Source: Anastatus disparis (lineage: Eukaryota; Arthropoda; Insecta; Hymenoptera; Eupelmidae). From it: 64,000 bases of DNA. Below the pieces are notes generated by a model, which saw only the letters and a program-made list of their open reading frames with translations, ran no database searches and was not told where the DNA came from. Below, piece after piece: positions 34,079 to 44,559 of this stretch. The stretch is from contig JAFFSR010000033.1 in the NCBI GenBank assembly GCA_017163975.1, forward strand, positions 328,501-392,500, written 5' to 3'. Every line of letters begins with the position of its first letter. Position 1 is the first letter of the stretch. A program made the translations under genes and the position numbers.

Positions 34079-35107
34079 TCCCCACATAGTTTTTACTAAG
34101 GTAACGTACAGTAAATCATATTCGCAGACTGCTCTTAATAATTTATCTGCATAATTAGAATCATCTTGCGATACTTTGCATTAGCCCATGTTACAGAAAA
34201 ATCCAAATGGACCGCATCCATAGCCTGTTCGCTGTAAAAACCTAGGCCTTGATTTTCTTTAATACAATCTTTTATATAGAAAATGTAGACATTGTTAGAG
34301 GGTTTTTTTCGGATTTCGACCATGTACGTTGAGGTTTAGAATATCGACGTTTTGTAAACATTACAACGGTCAGCATCCTAAACCACAACTTACACGATCA
34401 GAATCCAAAACAATGTCTAAAATTCACCGTGAAAGCTTTGAATCCAAACATGGAAAATGTAATTTTGGTGTTACTGAAATACCAAAAGTACATACAGTGT
34501 TCTTAGAGAATATTAACACCCAGAATTTTCTAATTACAATTACTTCAAATGACGTCTATGAATAATTTGAAAACGCATCATTTCTCATGGTCTTTATAAT
34601 TATAATGTTTTAGAAAAAAATCTTAATATTAAAGAAAAAAATACAAAAAAGCCACTTTATTTTAGAAAATAAGTTGTTTTAATGCTAAAAAACAAAATGT
34701 ATCACCAACTAAATTTTTTTGAAAATGTGACTTATGCCACTGTTATTCTCACCCACACATATATAATATGTATAACTATAAACTTTAAAGATGGATTTGA
34801 ACCGAAGTTTTCCAATTTCGAAAAAGTTATAAAAATGATAACGTACTTACTTTTAAATTGCGTTTTAATTTCTTAAATACAACTTATGTGTTAAAAAAAA
34901 AAAAAATTCAAATGTCGGTACAATCCCAAATCAAATGTGAGAATAGAAATTAGGCAAATATATATGTAAGGGTATTATTTTACAAACGTTTTCTCGAAAA
35001 GTAGTTGCCATACACGCCCATGCATAGACTTCATTTGATCATCAACTATAATTTATAAATAAAGTATTTTTTATAATTTTTAAAAAATTTTTTATTGAAT
35101 TTTTCAG

Positions 35108-35393
35108 ATTTCAACACACAATCAATTGTATCTTTTAAAACAAGTATAAGTTCTTCATTGCAGACAAGTAAAAGTAGTGATGCAGATTATGGGAATCAAT
35201 TTTTGAGCAATCAACCCCTGAAGCAAAGCTACAGAATAGAAAGTCTACAGTTTAGACATCAATGTGGTATATGTAGGAGGTCAACGAATCAGCATCTTTT
35301 GGCGAAATGCGATACTTGTCATTTGCACTATCATTTATCGTGTCTCACACCGCCGCTAACACGAATGCCGAAGAAAACGAAGCTCATGGGATG
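35108..35393 (+). CDS. PHF14: internal exon of a PHF14-like PHD-finger gene
   Basis: PHF14 is a nuclear chromatin-associated protein with several PHD zinc fingers that read histone tails. The exon is framed by TTTTTCAG at 35100-35107 and G|GTGAGTT at 35394. The translation is a Ser/Gln-rich linker (about 50 residues) followed by the first part of a PHD finger: CGICRRS, LLAKCDTCHLHYHLSC, then the family-typical LTPPLTRMPKKTK. Zinc ligands C-x2-C, C-x2-C, H-x2-C are all present. The exon ends after two bases of the Trp codon that precedes the last Cys pair in PHF14 relatives, so the next exon should supply G and then a Cys-x2-Cys. No stops or shifts occur, so it appears to be functional. No other exon was found, so flanking introns must be long and element-rich. 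Confidence 0.85.
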
Positions 35394-35842
35394 GTGAGTT
35401 AATTTACTGCTTAATATTATAGAGAAATATCAAATAAGATTTTAAAATAAATAACTACCGCTTCATATACCGATCCCTTTTCATTTCGGTTAGATTTATA
35501 CAAAATACGCTTGCGCTTCTGCGTATACAACATAATTACATTACTTTGAATAGTTATGAAATATACTTTATTAATCTATTTATTTATATTTTACATTAAG
35601 TGTCACTGCAACATAGAATAATTCATAATAATTATTTATTTGTTTAATTATTTTATTTTATTGATATGAAACTGTAGCAAAATCGACTTTCCTAAAATAT
35701 AATTTTTTTTAAAAACTTTATTATGAATAGTCATCATTTTATATTGTGCTCATATTAGTGATAATAAAGAATTACAAATATTAAATGTGTTTTATTTATG
35801 ATTGACAAGTTCAGGGGTGAAATTTCCGAAAGAGAAATTGAC
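35394..35842. other. probable PHF14 intron, AT-rich
   Basis: Nothing but AT-rich DNA is seen between the donor site at 35394 and the family-A foldback that follows. Confidence 0.5.
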
Positions 35843-35845
35843 TTA

Positions 35846-36985
35846 CTAGGATAGTACCAGACCTCTGGATTATGAATTTGGCTCAAAATTAAAAATTTTT
35901 TCAGATGTGAAAATATGGAAGGAAACCTAATTTTAGATCTAAACGCTTAATGTTTTCCTAGTTACAGGTAATAAAATAAAATCTTAAAGAAGTTACGAGA
36001 TTTCCGAACAATATAGCTCTGTAGTATTGATAGCAAGAAACTTGAAATTTTTTTTCAAACTTAAGCTAAGCTCAAATTCTTCCAAAATAGTACTTGCAAT
36101 ATGGGCAATTTTCAAAAACATTTTCATTTTGGTCACTCGATTTTTAACAATTCAAAAGTCTATAATACAAGTTTCTGGGGTGGCATACACTTCAGTAAAG
36201 GCTTAAATTACTAGTTTCTTAAAGTAGAATATGTAATTAACCTTTGGTATCGATTGGAATATTGCACTTCATGGTATATAATTTTATACGTCAAAAATTA
36301 TACTTTTTTTATATTTTTCTACGTGTGTTTCTTGAGCTATAAAAAAAGGTGTATGATTTTGATCATTCTCAAATTTTCAGAGCATAATAAATACGGTAAA
36401 AACAAAAGTTTAAGCCTATTTTGGTACATGTGCCCCTCTTTATAAAGCTTTTTGACTATTTTTAATTTAGGTGTAATTTTTAGGTGAAATTACTAGTTTA
36501 CCAGAAACTTGTATTATAGACTTTTGAATTGTTAGAAATCGAGTAACCAGAATGAAAAAGTTTTTGAAAATTGCCCATATATCAAAATATTATTTTTTTC
36601 CTAAAGTTATAGCTTAATAAAGGTTGAACCAAATTTTAGCATTTATTAATTGTTTCAAAACAAAATTCAGATCCAATTTTTATTACACTGTTACTTTAAG
36701 AAAAAATAATAATTTGATATGCAATAACTATTATTTCGAAAGAGTTTGAGCTTAGCTTTCATTAAAATAAAGTTTTAAGCTTCTAGCCGTCAATGCTAAA
36801 GAATTGTAAACGTTTAAAAATCTAGTAACTTTTTTAGTGATTTAATTTTCTTTTCAGTTGCCTGTAATTAGGGAAATATTAAACGTTGGAGTTTAGAATT
36901 CTGTTTCTTTCCGAATTCTAATACCTAAAAACTTATTTCAAAGTTTTAGCTAAATCCGTGATTAAAAAGTCTGATACTTTCCTAG
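35846..36985. mobile_element. foldback element, family A (copy A4), TTA duplication
   Basis: This 1140-bp copy begins CTAGGATAGTACCAGAC and ends GTCTGATACTTTCCTAG, with TTA at 35843-35845 and 36986-36988. It is more diverged than the other copies but keeps CTAGTAACTTTTTTAGTGATTT and the inner arms. It is longer than A1 because the centre holds extra sequence (about 36100-36560), itself an inverted repeat (ATTTTTAACAATTCAAAAGTCTATAATACAAGTTTCTGG and its complement at about 36505). Confidence 0.65.
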
Positions 36986-36989
36986 TTAA

Positions 36990-37369
36990 GAGGAGGTCAC
37001 GTATCTCTGTCCTTTTCTAATCAAAAAATTGAGTTTTTTACACGAACTAACAACTTTAGCAAAAAATGAAGAGAAAGCCGCATCTCGTAATAAAAAAGCA
37101 ATATTTTCTTTGATAAGAAAGAATTAAATTTATTGCTTCGTTTTCAAGAAAACCTTGAAAAACTTAAAACATAGAGGTTAGGGTAGACAATTTGGTTTTT
37201 CAAGGTTTTCTTGAGAACGAAGCAATAAAATTAATTTTTTCTCATCAAAGAAAATATTGCTTTTTTTATTACGAGATGCGGCTTTCTCTTCATTTTTTGC
37301 TAAAGTTGTTAGTTCGTGTAAAAAACTCAATTTTTTGATTAGAAAAGGACAGAGATACGTGACCTCCTC
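36990..37369. mobile_element. TTAA-flanked foldback, family B (copy B4)
   Basis: This 380-bp, nearly perfect foldback begins GAGGAGGTCACGTATCTCTG and ends CAGAGATACGTGACCTCCTC. TTAA flanks it at 36986-36989 and 37370-37373. The left TTAA overlaps the TTA that flanks family-A copy A4, so the two elements abut through shared target bases. Confidence 0.85.
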
Positions 37370-37402
37370 TTAATTTCTATATAACATATAGTTTCTTATT
37401 AA

Positions 37403-37805
37403 CGGCATGTCGGAGCTGCAGCAATCGAGTTTTGCTTTTTTTATTTCATCAATATCTTTTTAAATTCTTAAATTAAACAAATATAATGACTTGTCCGCAC
37501 TAAAGCTATATTTATACAATAATTTTTGTTAAAATAAAAATTCATTTGGACTTGTTATTTTTTTATGAGCTTGGATTGGAAATTAGATATGAAACTCGGC
37601 AAACCTAACCTTAAAATACGATACATTGAAAGTTTTTATTATAACTTTGTATGTATTATATTTTGGTGGATTTCTTGAGTTGTCCGCACTAGAGTTTAAT
37701 CTTACAAATTTTTTCTTTGAAGCAAAAAAACTCGATTAAACGCATCATTTATTCATAAGTTAGGATTGGAAATATTATTATAAGGCGGGCAGCTTCGTCA
37801 TGCTC
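37403..37805 (+). mobile_element. TTAA-flanked element, family C (copy C1)
   Basis: A 403-bp element between TTAA at 37399-37402 and 37806-37809, starting CGGCATGTCGGAGCTGCAGC and ending GCAGCTTCGTCATGCTC. The ends form an imperfect inverted repeat (GGCATGTCGGAGCTG against GAGCATGACGAAGCTG). It encodes no protein. It is repeated in inverted orientation and at equal length at 39308-39710. Confidence 0.75.
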
Positions 37806-37809
37806 TTAA

Positions 37810-38301
37810 GGTGAAAAAACGGAATTTAGAAAGCAAGAAGTAGAGAATTTTCATTATCCAAATAGTATCGGTAATAATTAAAAAAGAATAGCACATTCTA
37901 GTACAAGTATGCAAGAAATATCCTTATAGCTCTCGCGCAACAACCTTCATTTTAGGGGTTGTGCTTGACACTCACCTTCTCGCTTGCTTCATTAAATTTT
38001 CATGATGATATTTTTGCTTTCGATAATAGCTGAAATTAATAAATTTATTACGACACTATTAAAATTTTTTGTTATATTAACGCACATAAGTGTTATAGAT
38101 GAAACGTACATTTTTTCTGTTAAAATTAACAAATTATTTTTGTGAGCATTTCAAAATGAGAACTTAAACGCAAAAATTTATAAATAATATAAAATTTTGA
38201 ATAGTAAGAGGTGTAAATTTTAAGAATTTATTTGTGTTAAAATAGAAAGATTAAAATCATATTTAAGTACGAAAGGTTGATGAATAATAAATTTCTTTAT
38301 T
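37810..38301. other. AT-rich DNA
   Basis: No gene or repeat pair recognised. Confidence 0.5.
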
Positions 38302-38428
38302 GCTTTCTCATAGAGCATTGTATTGATAAAAAAATTTTTTTTCTATTTTTTCATTAATTTGTACATATTTGAACTCAGGGAGTCGAAAAAAGTGGTTTCC
38401 AGAAAATGTCTGTATGTGTGTCTGTGTG

Positions 38429-38460
<32 letters not shown>

Positions 38461-39010
38461 TGCGTGTGTGTGTGTGTGTGTGCGTGCGTGCGTGCGTGTG
38501 TATATGCGTGCATGTGTATTTTTGAATATGCATTTGTTTAAATATATGTATATATACATGCATGTGTGTAAATATATGTTTTTATGTGCATGTGCGCATG
38601 TGTAAATATATGTTTTTATGTGCATGTGCACATGTGTAAAAGTGTATGTACATGTGCATCTATGTATTCGTATGTATGTGTGTGTAAGGGCATGTGTAAG
38701 TGCTCATGTTTGTACATTATCGCTGAATAATATATGAATGTTGTAAATGTATGCGTATGTATGTATGTGAATGTGGATGTGTGTATGTGCAAATGTGTAC
38801 GTGTATGTGTGAATATATTCGTGTGAATGGGTAGATATATGTGTATATGCATTGGTTTATTTAAGTATCTGTATGTGTATATGAGTACGTATGTGTGCGT
38901 ATGTTTTCATGTGTATGTATGTCTGTGTATGTATGCTTGTGTATGAATGTATGTGTGCGTATGTTTTTGTGTGCATGTATGTCTGTGTATGTATGCTTGT
39001 GTATGAATGT
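38302..39010 (+). repeat. family S left end (copy S2) with expanded GT-rich tract
   Basis: The start GCTTTCTCATAGAGCATTGT, then GTCGAAAAAAGTGGTTTCC and AGAAAATGTCTG match the left end of S1 and S4. Where those have a 14-20-bp (TG)n seed, this copy has about 600 bp of GTGTG/GCGTGC/GTATGTAT-type repeats. These include a 60-bp unit containing GTATGTATGCTTGTGTATGA repeated near 38936 and 38996. The ~163-bp units and right end are not seen. The open frames here (His/Thr- or Cys/Val-rich) are simple-repeat artefacts. Confidence 0.75.
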
Positions 39011-39303
39011 ATCATGAATAGATATAAAAAAAAAACAAATTTAAAATAATTACTACTAAAACAAACTTTACAACATAACAAAATAAATATTAAAATTTGT
39101 TATAATAATGATTTCTTTAATTTGTTTTCATTCCTTTTCTATAAATCATGTATTATAATCTTACATAAATTGGTATGCGCTACTTACAGTGCAAATGAAA
39201 TTTTTATAAAAACAGAAATGAAAAAATACTAAAAATTACTACTACTTTGACACGATAAGAACAGAAACGTTATTTTTTATAATAGTTCCTGGGAGATAAT
39301 TCG
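39011..39303. other. AT-rich DNA
   Basis: No feature recognised between the GT-rich tract and copy C2. Confidence 0.5.
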
Positions 39304-39307
39304 TTAA

Positions 39308-39710
39308 GAGCATGACGAAGCTGTCCGCCTTCTAATAATATTTCCAATCTTAACTTATGACTAAACGATGCGTTTAATCGAGTTTCTTTGTTACAAAGAA
39401 AAAATTTGTAAGATTAAACTCTAGTGCGGACAACTTAAGAAATCCACCAAAATATTATACATACAAAGTTATAATAAAAACTTTCAATATGTCGTATTTT
39501 AAGGTTAGGTTTGTCGAGTTTGATATCTAATTTCCAATCCAAGCTCATAAAAAAATAACAAGTCCAAATGAATTTTTATTTTAACAAAAATTATTGTATA
39601 AATATAGCTTTAGTGCGGACAAGTCATTATATTTGTTTAATTTAAGAATTTAAAAAGATATTGATGAAATAAAAAAAGCAAAACTCGATTGCTGCAGCTC
39701 CGACATGCCG
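39308..39710 (-). mobile_element. TTAA-flanked element, family C (copy C2, inverted)
   Basis: This is the reverse complement of C1, also 403 bp, between TTAA at 39304-39307 and 39711-39714. Identity is high by eye along the whole length (for example AAAGTTATAATAAAAACTTTCAAT and GACTTGTCCGCAC on the opposite strand). Confidence 0.75.
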
Positions 39711-39805
39711 TTAAGCGTCTTATTTGAGACATAAACTGTATTGATAATTGAGAAAGCTTCTTTAGAGCTATCTTACTCGTGAGACAGTTGAAGCTTTTGT
39801 AGGGA

Positions 39806-39932
39806 AAAGGAATAAGAAAATACATTACCAGTATATCTATATCCGCGAGGAATAACAGATAAAAGAAACTTATTCCCTCTTATTATTTATTTTATATATA
39901 TATACTGGCAATGTTTTTTCTTATTCCTTATG
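39806..39932. repeat. short foldback (about 125 bp)
   Basis: AAGGAATAAGAAAATACATTACCAGTATAT faces ATATATACTGGCAATGTTTTTTCTTATTCCTTA around a 55-base centre. It is probably a small MITE. No target duplication could be assigned. Confidence 0.55.
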
Positions 39933-40430
39933 TCTTCTTCTTTTAGCTTACAAAGGTCTTAACTAAATACGTCCCTTTTAACTTTCCTTAGTCCTATATT
40001 TTTTTTGCATATGATCGGCATATCTCCTATATACTAAATAACCTCTTTCACGTAAAAAATGCTTGAAAACAAATTTCATATGTATATCTAATGAAAACAT
40101 CTTAAAATTTTTATTTTATATACATACATATATATTTATATACATATCTATATATATATAAATAAATTAAATTTAAATATTCATATCATATTAAATATTT
40201 TATATAAATACAAACAAGGTAAATAAGTTTAATTAATTTTTAATTTAATTAGGGTTGTACCGTTCCCTATTCTTATTAATCCCGAAGTTTAAATTACAAT
40301 TATTAAAACCCCTTTCATTTGCCTAGCTATTGCGAATTCTTCAACGTCCACGTTGTTAATGTATTTCTTTTGGAGATCAACCTGTAAAATGCATACATGA
40401 AATAAAGTCGTTAATAAGCCAGCGCGCCTT
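39933..40430. other. AT-rich DNA
   Basis: TA-rich tracts near 40110-40170; no gene recognised. Confidence 0.5.
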
Positions 40431-40565
40431 GCCTAGCTTATGCGGACTCTTTTGTGTGCCTTTTTGTTAGTTATATTGTTACAAGTCGTTTATAGCCAAC
40501 GCGCCTTGCTTAGCTATAGCGGGCTTGTTATTTAATAAATTGTTAGTAATTTTTGGAATATTAGG

Positions 40566-41048
40566 TGAAGAGCCCGTTGTTATTAAGAACCAGATGTCTT
40601 AACATTCGGGGTTCAACAAAGGATTAATAGGATAAGGAATGTTTGCTTGGATGAACTCTTTATTCAGGAGTATGAATTCACAACTTATTACAAGGCACGC
40701 TAACACGCGTATTATATATGCCTTGCTATGAGCAATGCGATGGCCAAGCGCCAGTTATTGCTCCTAGCAAGGTATGATGCTTACACTGAAAGAGCTGATC
40801 CAAGAGTGAAGAGAGTCACGAGCTCCTCGCACTGCATGCATCAACTCTCCCAGGTCTCTCTCCCACTCTTCTATCTTAGTAGAAGAGAGGGAGAGCCGCC
40901 GTATACTTTCAGCGGTACTTACACATGCAAGTGCGTGTACATACATACGCGCGCTTGCATGTTCAACCACTTTAGTCTTTTTGGGTGTTTGCGCGCGCAT
41001 CTTCGAGTATTAGACGGTTTCAGGGCCGTACATACTTGGGCGCTCACA
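40566..41048 (-). mobile_element. LTR copy 3 (solo or partial), foldback-free
   Basis: On the - strand it begins TGTGAGCGCCCAAGTATGTA (41048) and matches LTR copies 1 and 2 through GCGCGCTTGCATGTTCAACCAC, the ACTTTCAGCGG block and GTGACTCTC-type sequence. The left end (TGAAGAGCCCGTTGTTATTAAG) matches copy 1. Sequence at 40431-40560 (GCGCGCCTTGCCTAGCTTATGCGG) also resembles the outer part of copy 2, so the LTR may extend left to about 40383. At 40873 it shows the uninterrupted target TCTTAGTAGAAGAG where copies 1 and 2 carry foldbacks. No internal retroelement region is attached. Confidence 0.6.
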
Positions 41049-41446
41049 GGGTTAAGTACCGGGTCCGTGAAATGTCACCAATGAATGAATAGGTATAGAT
41101 TTAATTCCAAATATTAAGCATTATAAAAAAATATAGTTTTATTCATCAATCTCATTTAAAAGAATACATTTCAAACTTTAATTTTGATATTACATGTTAA
41201 ACGATAAATTGAAAATGTATCTAGAAAAAATTACATGAATTACACATATTATAAAATTCACAATAAATATAATAGATATTGATTACTTAAAAAAAACAGA
41301 CATTTTTTTTATTAAGTTCTCAAAACTTTACTAAAGAATATGATCCAAGTTTGATATTTTAAAAAGATGTTTAAAGATGGAAAAGAAATATTTCAAAATG
41401 AATTTTTTCCAAACAATTCATTTATTGGTGCAACGACTCTATATTT

Positions 41447-42590
41447 TTTTAATGAATCTTGATATAATTATTGTTATGTTAAATTATATCTTACTTATTG
41501 TATTATATTACAATATATTTCACTTTCAATAACATATAACATATACGTGATAGCAAGATTTAGTTAAATAATAAAAATATATTTAACATTATTTGAATTA
41601 ACGTAAAAAGAGTTCAGAAAATTATTATAACTAATGACTTGTGATTTATTGTGTTATTTTACTCAATGAAATTTGCAATAAAGGGCACCAAACACCTTTT
41701 CCCCTTACATTTATTTCAATTCTCTTTAGAATAAAAATATTATTTAAAAGCAGAGTGAAGATTTTTAAAATTTAACATTTAAGAAAAACTGTTTCGAAGT
41801 TAATAGTTATTATATCTTAAAATTATTAATTCTATACTTAGCTTTTATAAGATAATTTTTTCCTAGTATCTCGTATCTACATTAGCTAATGTTATGAAAA
41901 AAGATACTTGAAAAAAGAATCTTGTTATTTTACTCGTCGTAGCTGAAATGCAAAAATATTTGTTATCAAAGTAAATAAATATAATAATTCATATTATAAG
42001 GTAATTTAAATTGATTAGTACTCATCTCAACGAATGAAACAATAGATTTGTTGTAAGGTCAACAAATAAATTATTGATTGTTACAATTGAATAAATCTTG
42101 AAATAATTATTCTTAGTTAAATTATATTTTACTTATTCTTTTATATTGCAATATAATTAGTACTCATATCGACGAATGAAACAATAAATTTGTCTTGAGG
42201 TCAACAAATAAATAATTAACTGTTACACTTGAATAAATCTTGATATAATTATTGTTATGTTAAATTATATTTTACTATTTTTTTATTGCAATATATTTCA
42301 CTTTCAATAACTTATAACATTTTCATGATATCAAGATTTAGTTAAATAATAAAAATATATTTAACATTATTTGAATTAATGTGAAAAGAGTTCAGAAAAT
42401 TATTATAACTAATAATTATAAGTTATTATGTTATTTTACTCAATAAAATTCTCAATATAGGGCACTAAACATCTTTTCCCCTTGGATTTAATTCATTTCT
42501 TTTTATAATAAAAATATTATTCAAAAGGAGACTTAAGATTTTTAAAATTCAATATTTAAGAAAAACTGTCTTGAAGTTACTTAGTTTGAT
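41447..42590. repeat. diverged direct duplication with an inner tandem repeat
   Basis: A segment of about 370 bp at 41447-41825 (CTTGATATAATTATTGTTATG, then CACTTTCAATAACATATAAC, then ATTTAACATTATTTGAATTAA, then CACCTTTTCCCCTTA) recurs in the same orientation at 42235-42590. Between them, a unit of about 150 bp starting AATTAGTACTCATCTCAACGAATGAAACAATA at about 42014 is repeated at about 42155. No ORF. The origin may be an unrecognised element or unequal crossing-over. Confidence 0.65.
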
Positions 42591-42962
42591 ACTTATGATA
42601 AATGCTTATGAAAATTTATTTACTCATTTACACTGTAAAAATATAGTCGATTCCTCTAGTCATATATGTAAAAAATACAATAAAATAATTAAAGCGACAA
42701 AAACATGCAAAATATTGTCATAAAGCGGAAAATGCCGACTTGACATATATTACTGCAAAAAATTGTCGCTTTGACTATGAAATGGTATTTTTCGCCTGAC
42801 GATAATATTTTGTATATTATTGTGGCTTTAACTATTTTAAATTATGCATGTACATGACTAGAGGTATTGACTTAATTTTTGTCGTATGAATGAGTAATTA
42901 AATAATTATAAGCCTTTCTTATAAACACTGAACTAAGTATCTGATTTGGTTTCGACCGCCTC
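42580..42962. mobile_element. diverged TTAA-type foldback
   Basis: TCATTTACACTGTAAAAATATAG, then GATTCCTCTAGTCATATATGTA, then AAAGCGACAAAAACATGCAAAATATTGTC pair with the complementary sequences approaching the right end GGTTTCGACCGCCTC, which is followed by TTAA (42963-42966). The left terminus is missing or merged with the upstream duplication. The left half is also present at 58262-58470. Confidence 0.6.
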
Positions 42963-42966
42963 TTAA

Positions 42967-43417
42967 CAAAATAAAAACGAAATTAGATTTACATAAGAAA
43001 CTTTTCGGAGATTATTTAAGATATATTCATTATTAAATCAGCTAATTAAAAAAAACTTGTAAAGTATATCATATTATTTTAGCCATAAATTTCTGGAAAA
43101 TTGCAAAATTGAAAAAAGAAATGAAAATCATTCAAAGTTCATCTTGCTATATTTATCATATAAGTAAAAATAAATAAGATAGAGTAAAAAGATTTGTAAA
43201 AGGTATTTTGTTTCCTTAATTAAATTAATGCTAAGACTTAATTTTATTAGCATTCAATTTTTTTTCTAATTACAATTCATAGCATTTTTCATAATTTTTT
43301 TTTGGTTTTTCAGCTTTTACGTATGAAAATACAATTAATCAAATAAGTTAATATAAAAGCAATTCTAAGTTTATTTAAAGTAGATAAAAAGTGTTGAAAG
43401 AATTTTAATTTTCAATA
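42967..43417. other. AT-rich DNA upstream of the Helitron genes
   Basis: No recognisable Helitron 5' end (TC followed by a conserved leader) could be fixed by eye. An apparently intron-less start (ATG 43418) follows. Confidence 0.4.
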
Positions 43418-43545
43418 ATGGGTCTGACTGAGGAAAATAAATTAATTGTTAAAGGACAAGGATTGTATAGTGGAATTAATTCGATGTTAACTGATAATCA
43501 TATATTAGAATTTAATAATATTTTAAAACGGTGCACCTCATTTAA
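43418..43545 (+). pseudogene. N-terminal piece of the Helitron C48 domain
   Basis: The frame from ATG 43418 (MGLTEENKLIVKGQGLY, then LTDNHILEFNNILKRCTSF) is cut by a foldback after codon ~42. The segment L-T-D-N-H-I is like the start of Ulp1/C48 peptidase domains (usually W-L-x-D/N-x-H-I). Removing the 385-bp foldback and one TTAA joins TCA-TTT-AAT-ATG in frame with the protease frame at 43935. Confidence 0.7.
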
Positions 43546-43930
43546 CGGCTGGCCGGAGTAGAACCTGATATCGACCGAGTAACAATTGAGTTGTTTGTTA
43601 TTTACTCAAGTATTAATCGGTGTATCTTCAAATTAAATGTTGAGCGCAATAGATATTATTATTATGGACATCTATGCACAAGAAAAAAAAAATCTACCGC
43701 TTTGTTTTTGAGAAAAGTAAGTAACGCCAAAGTAAAAGTTTATGTTTATAATATTTTCGCGTTAGTTACTTTTCTCAAAAACAAAGCCATAGATTTTTTT
43801 CTTCTTGTGCATAAATATTTGTAATAATAATATCTATTGCGCTTAACCTTCAATTTGCAGATACACCGTTTAATACTTGAGTAAATAACAAAAATTTCAA
43901 TTAGACAAGGACAGCGAATCCGTCCTGCTC
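43546..43930. mobile_element. TTAA-flanked foldback (copy B5) inside the Helitron protease
   Basis: A 385-bp element between TTAA at 43542-43545 and 43931-43934. It begins CGGCTGGCCGGAGTAG and ends GCGAATCCGTCCTGCTC. The arms are strongly complementary (CAATAGATATTATTATTA and AAAGTAAGTAACGCCAAAGTAAAAG pairing near 43740). The GAGCAGG right end (complement) links it to family B and the CGGC left end to family C. Confidence 0.8.
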
Positions 43931-43934
43931 TTAA

Positions 43935-44559
43935 TATGCAATCAACTTTACTTATTCAAAAACCGCAATATATTAATTCAGTACCTATTGATACCCAATT
44001 TATACAATTATTATTTTTTGGAAATTTCAAAAGTGGTCACTGGATTTGTATATATTATAATAATAAAATAATTCATATATATGACAGCTTCAATCTTAAA
44101 TATTTACAAAATGAGCATAAAATCTATACAAACAAATTATTTTCGAACAAATCAGAATTAAGCATAGTTTCCGAAACAGTACAATCACAAACAAATAATT
44201 ATGATTGCGGCGTTTTTGCAATTGATTTTGCTGTTTCAATACTTTACAATTTATGTCCATGTTGTTTAAAATACGATATTTCCCAAATGTGATTACATTT
44301 ATTGAAAATTTTTGAAACACAGCAAATAACAATGTTTCCAATTTTACATAATTATAATAATGCAACTATCAATTACAATAATCCACCAGACATGATAAGG
44401 AGAAGTTTTTGTCATGAACCTTGTTTAAATAAAATACCATTAAATTTAGATAACGCTGAGATTGAACTTCTTGAAAAAAAATTACAAATACAGTTATTAG
44501 CAGAACAAAAAAAATTATGCAAATGTATTTTAAACCAAAAGATCCTAATCTTGAAATAA
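43935..44559 (+). pseudogene. C48 (Ulp1-like) cysteine-protease domain of the Helitron
   Basis: Ulp1-type proteases process SUMO-like proteins or polyproteins. Here the frame shows MQSTLLIQKPQYINSVPI, then the catalytic His in FKSGHWICIYY, the Asp in IIHIYDSFN, the oxyanion Gln region SETVQSQ and the catalytic Cys in NNYDCGVFAIDFAVS. The order His-Asp-Gln-Cys and the spacing match the C48 family. An in-frame TGA at 44290 follows, and the same frame then continues (MIRRSFCHEPCLNKIPLN) to 44559. Catalytic residues look intact, yet the surrounding gene is broken. Its place directly upstream of Helitron domains on the same strand suggests it was part of the same polyprotein. Confidence 0.8.

Larger units (their letters stand above)
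33452..34640. mobile_element. large foldback with asymmetric arms
   Basis: The left arm (33452-33765) and right arm (34137-34640) are inverted copies: AAGTAATTGTAATTAGAAAAT pairs with ATTTTCTAATTACAATTACTT, and AAAATCAAGGCCTAGGTTTTTACAG pairs with CTGTAAAAACCTAGGCCTTGATTTT. The right arm has about 165 extra bases (34290-34455) absent from the left arm. A TA microsatellite and a short TIR element occupy the centre. Confidence 0.6.

Noticed and set aside
38308..39081. His/Thr- and Cys/Val-rich frames on both strands
   Set aside because: Translation of the GT-rich expanded tract.
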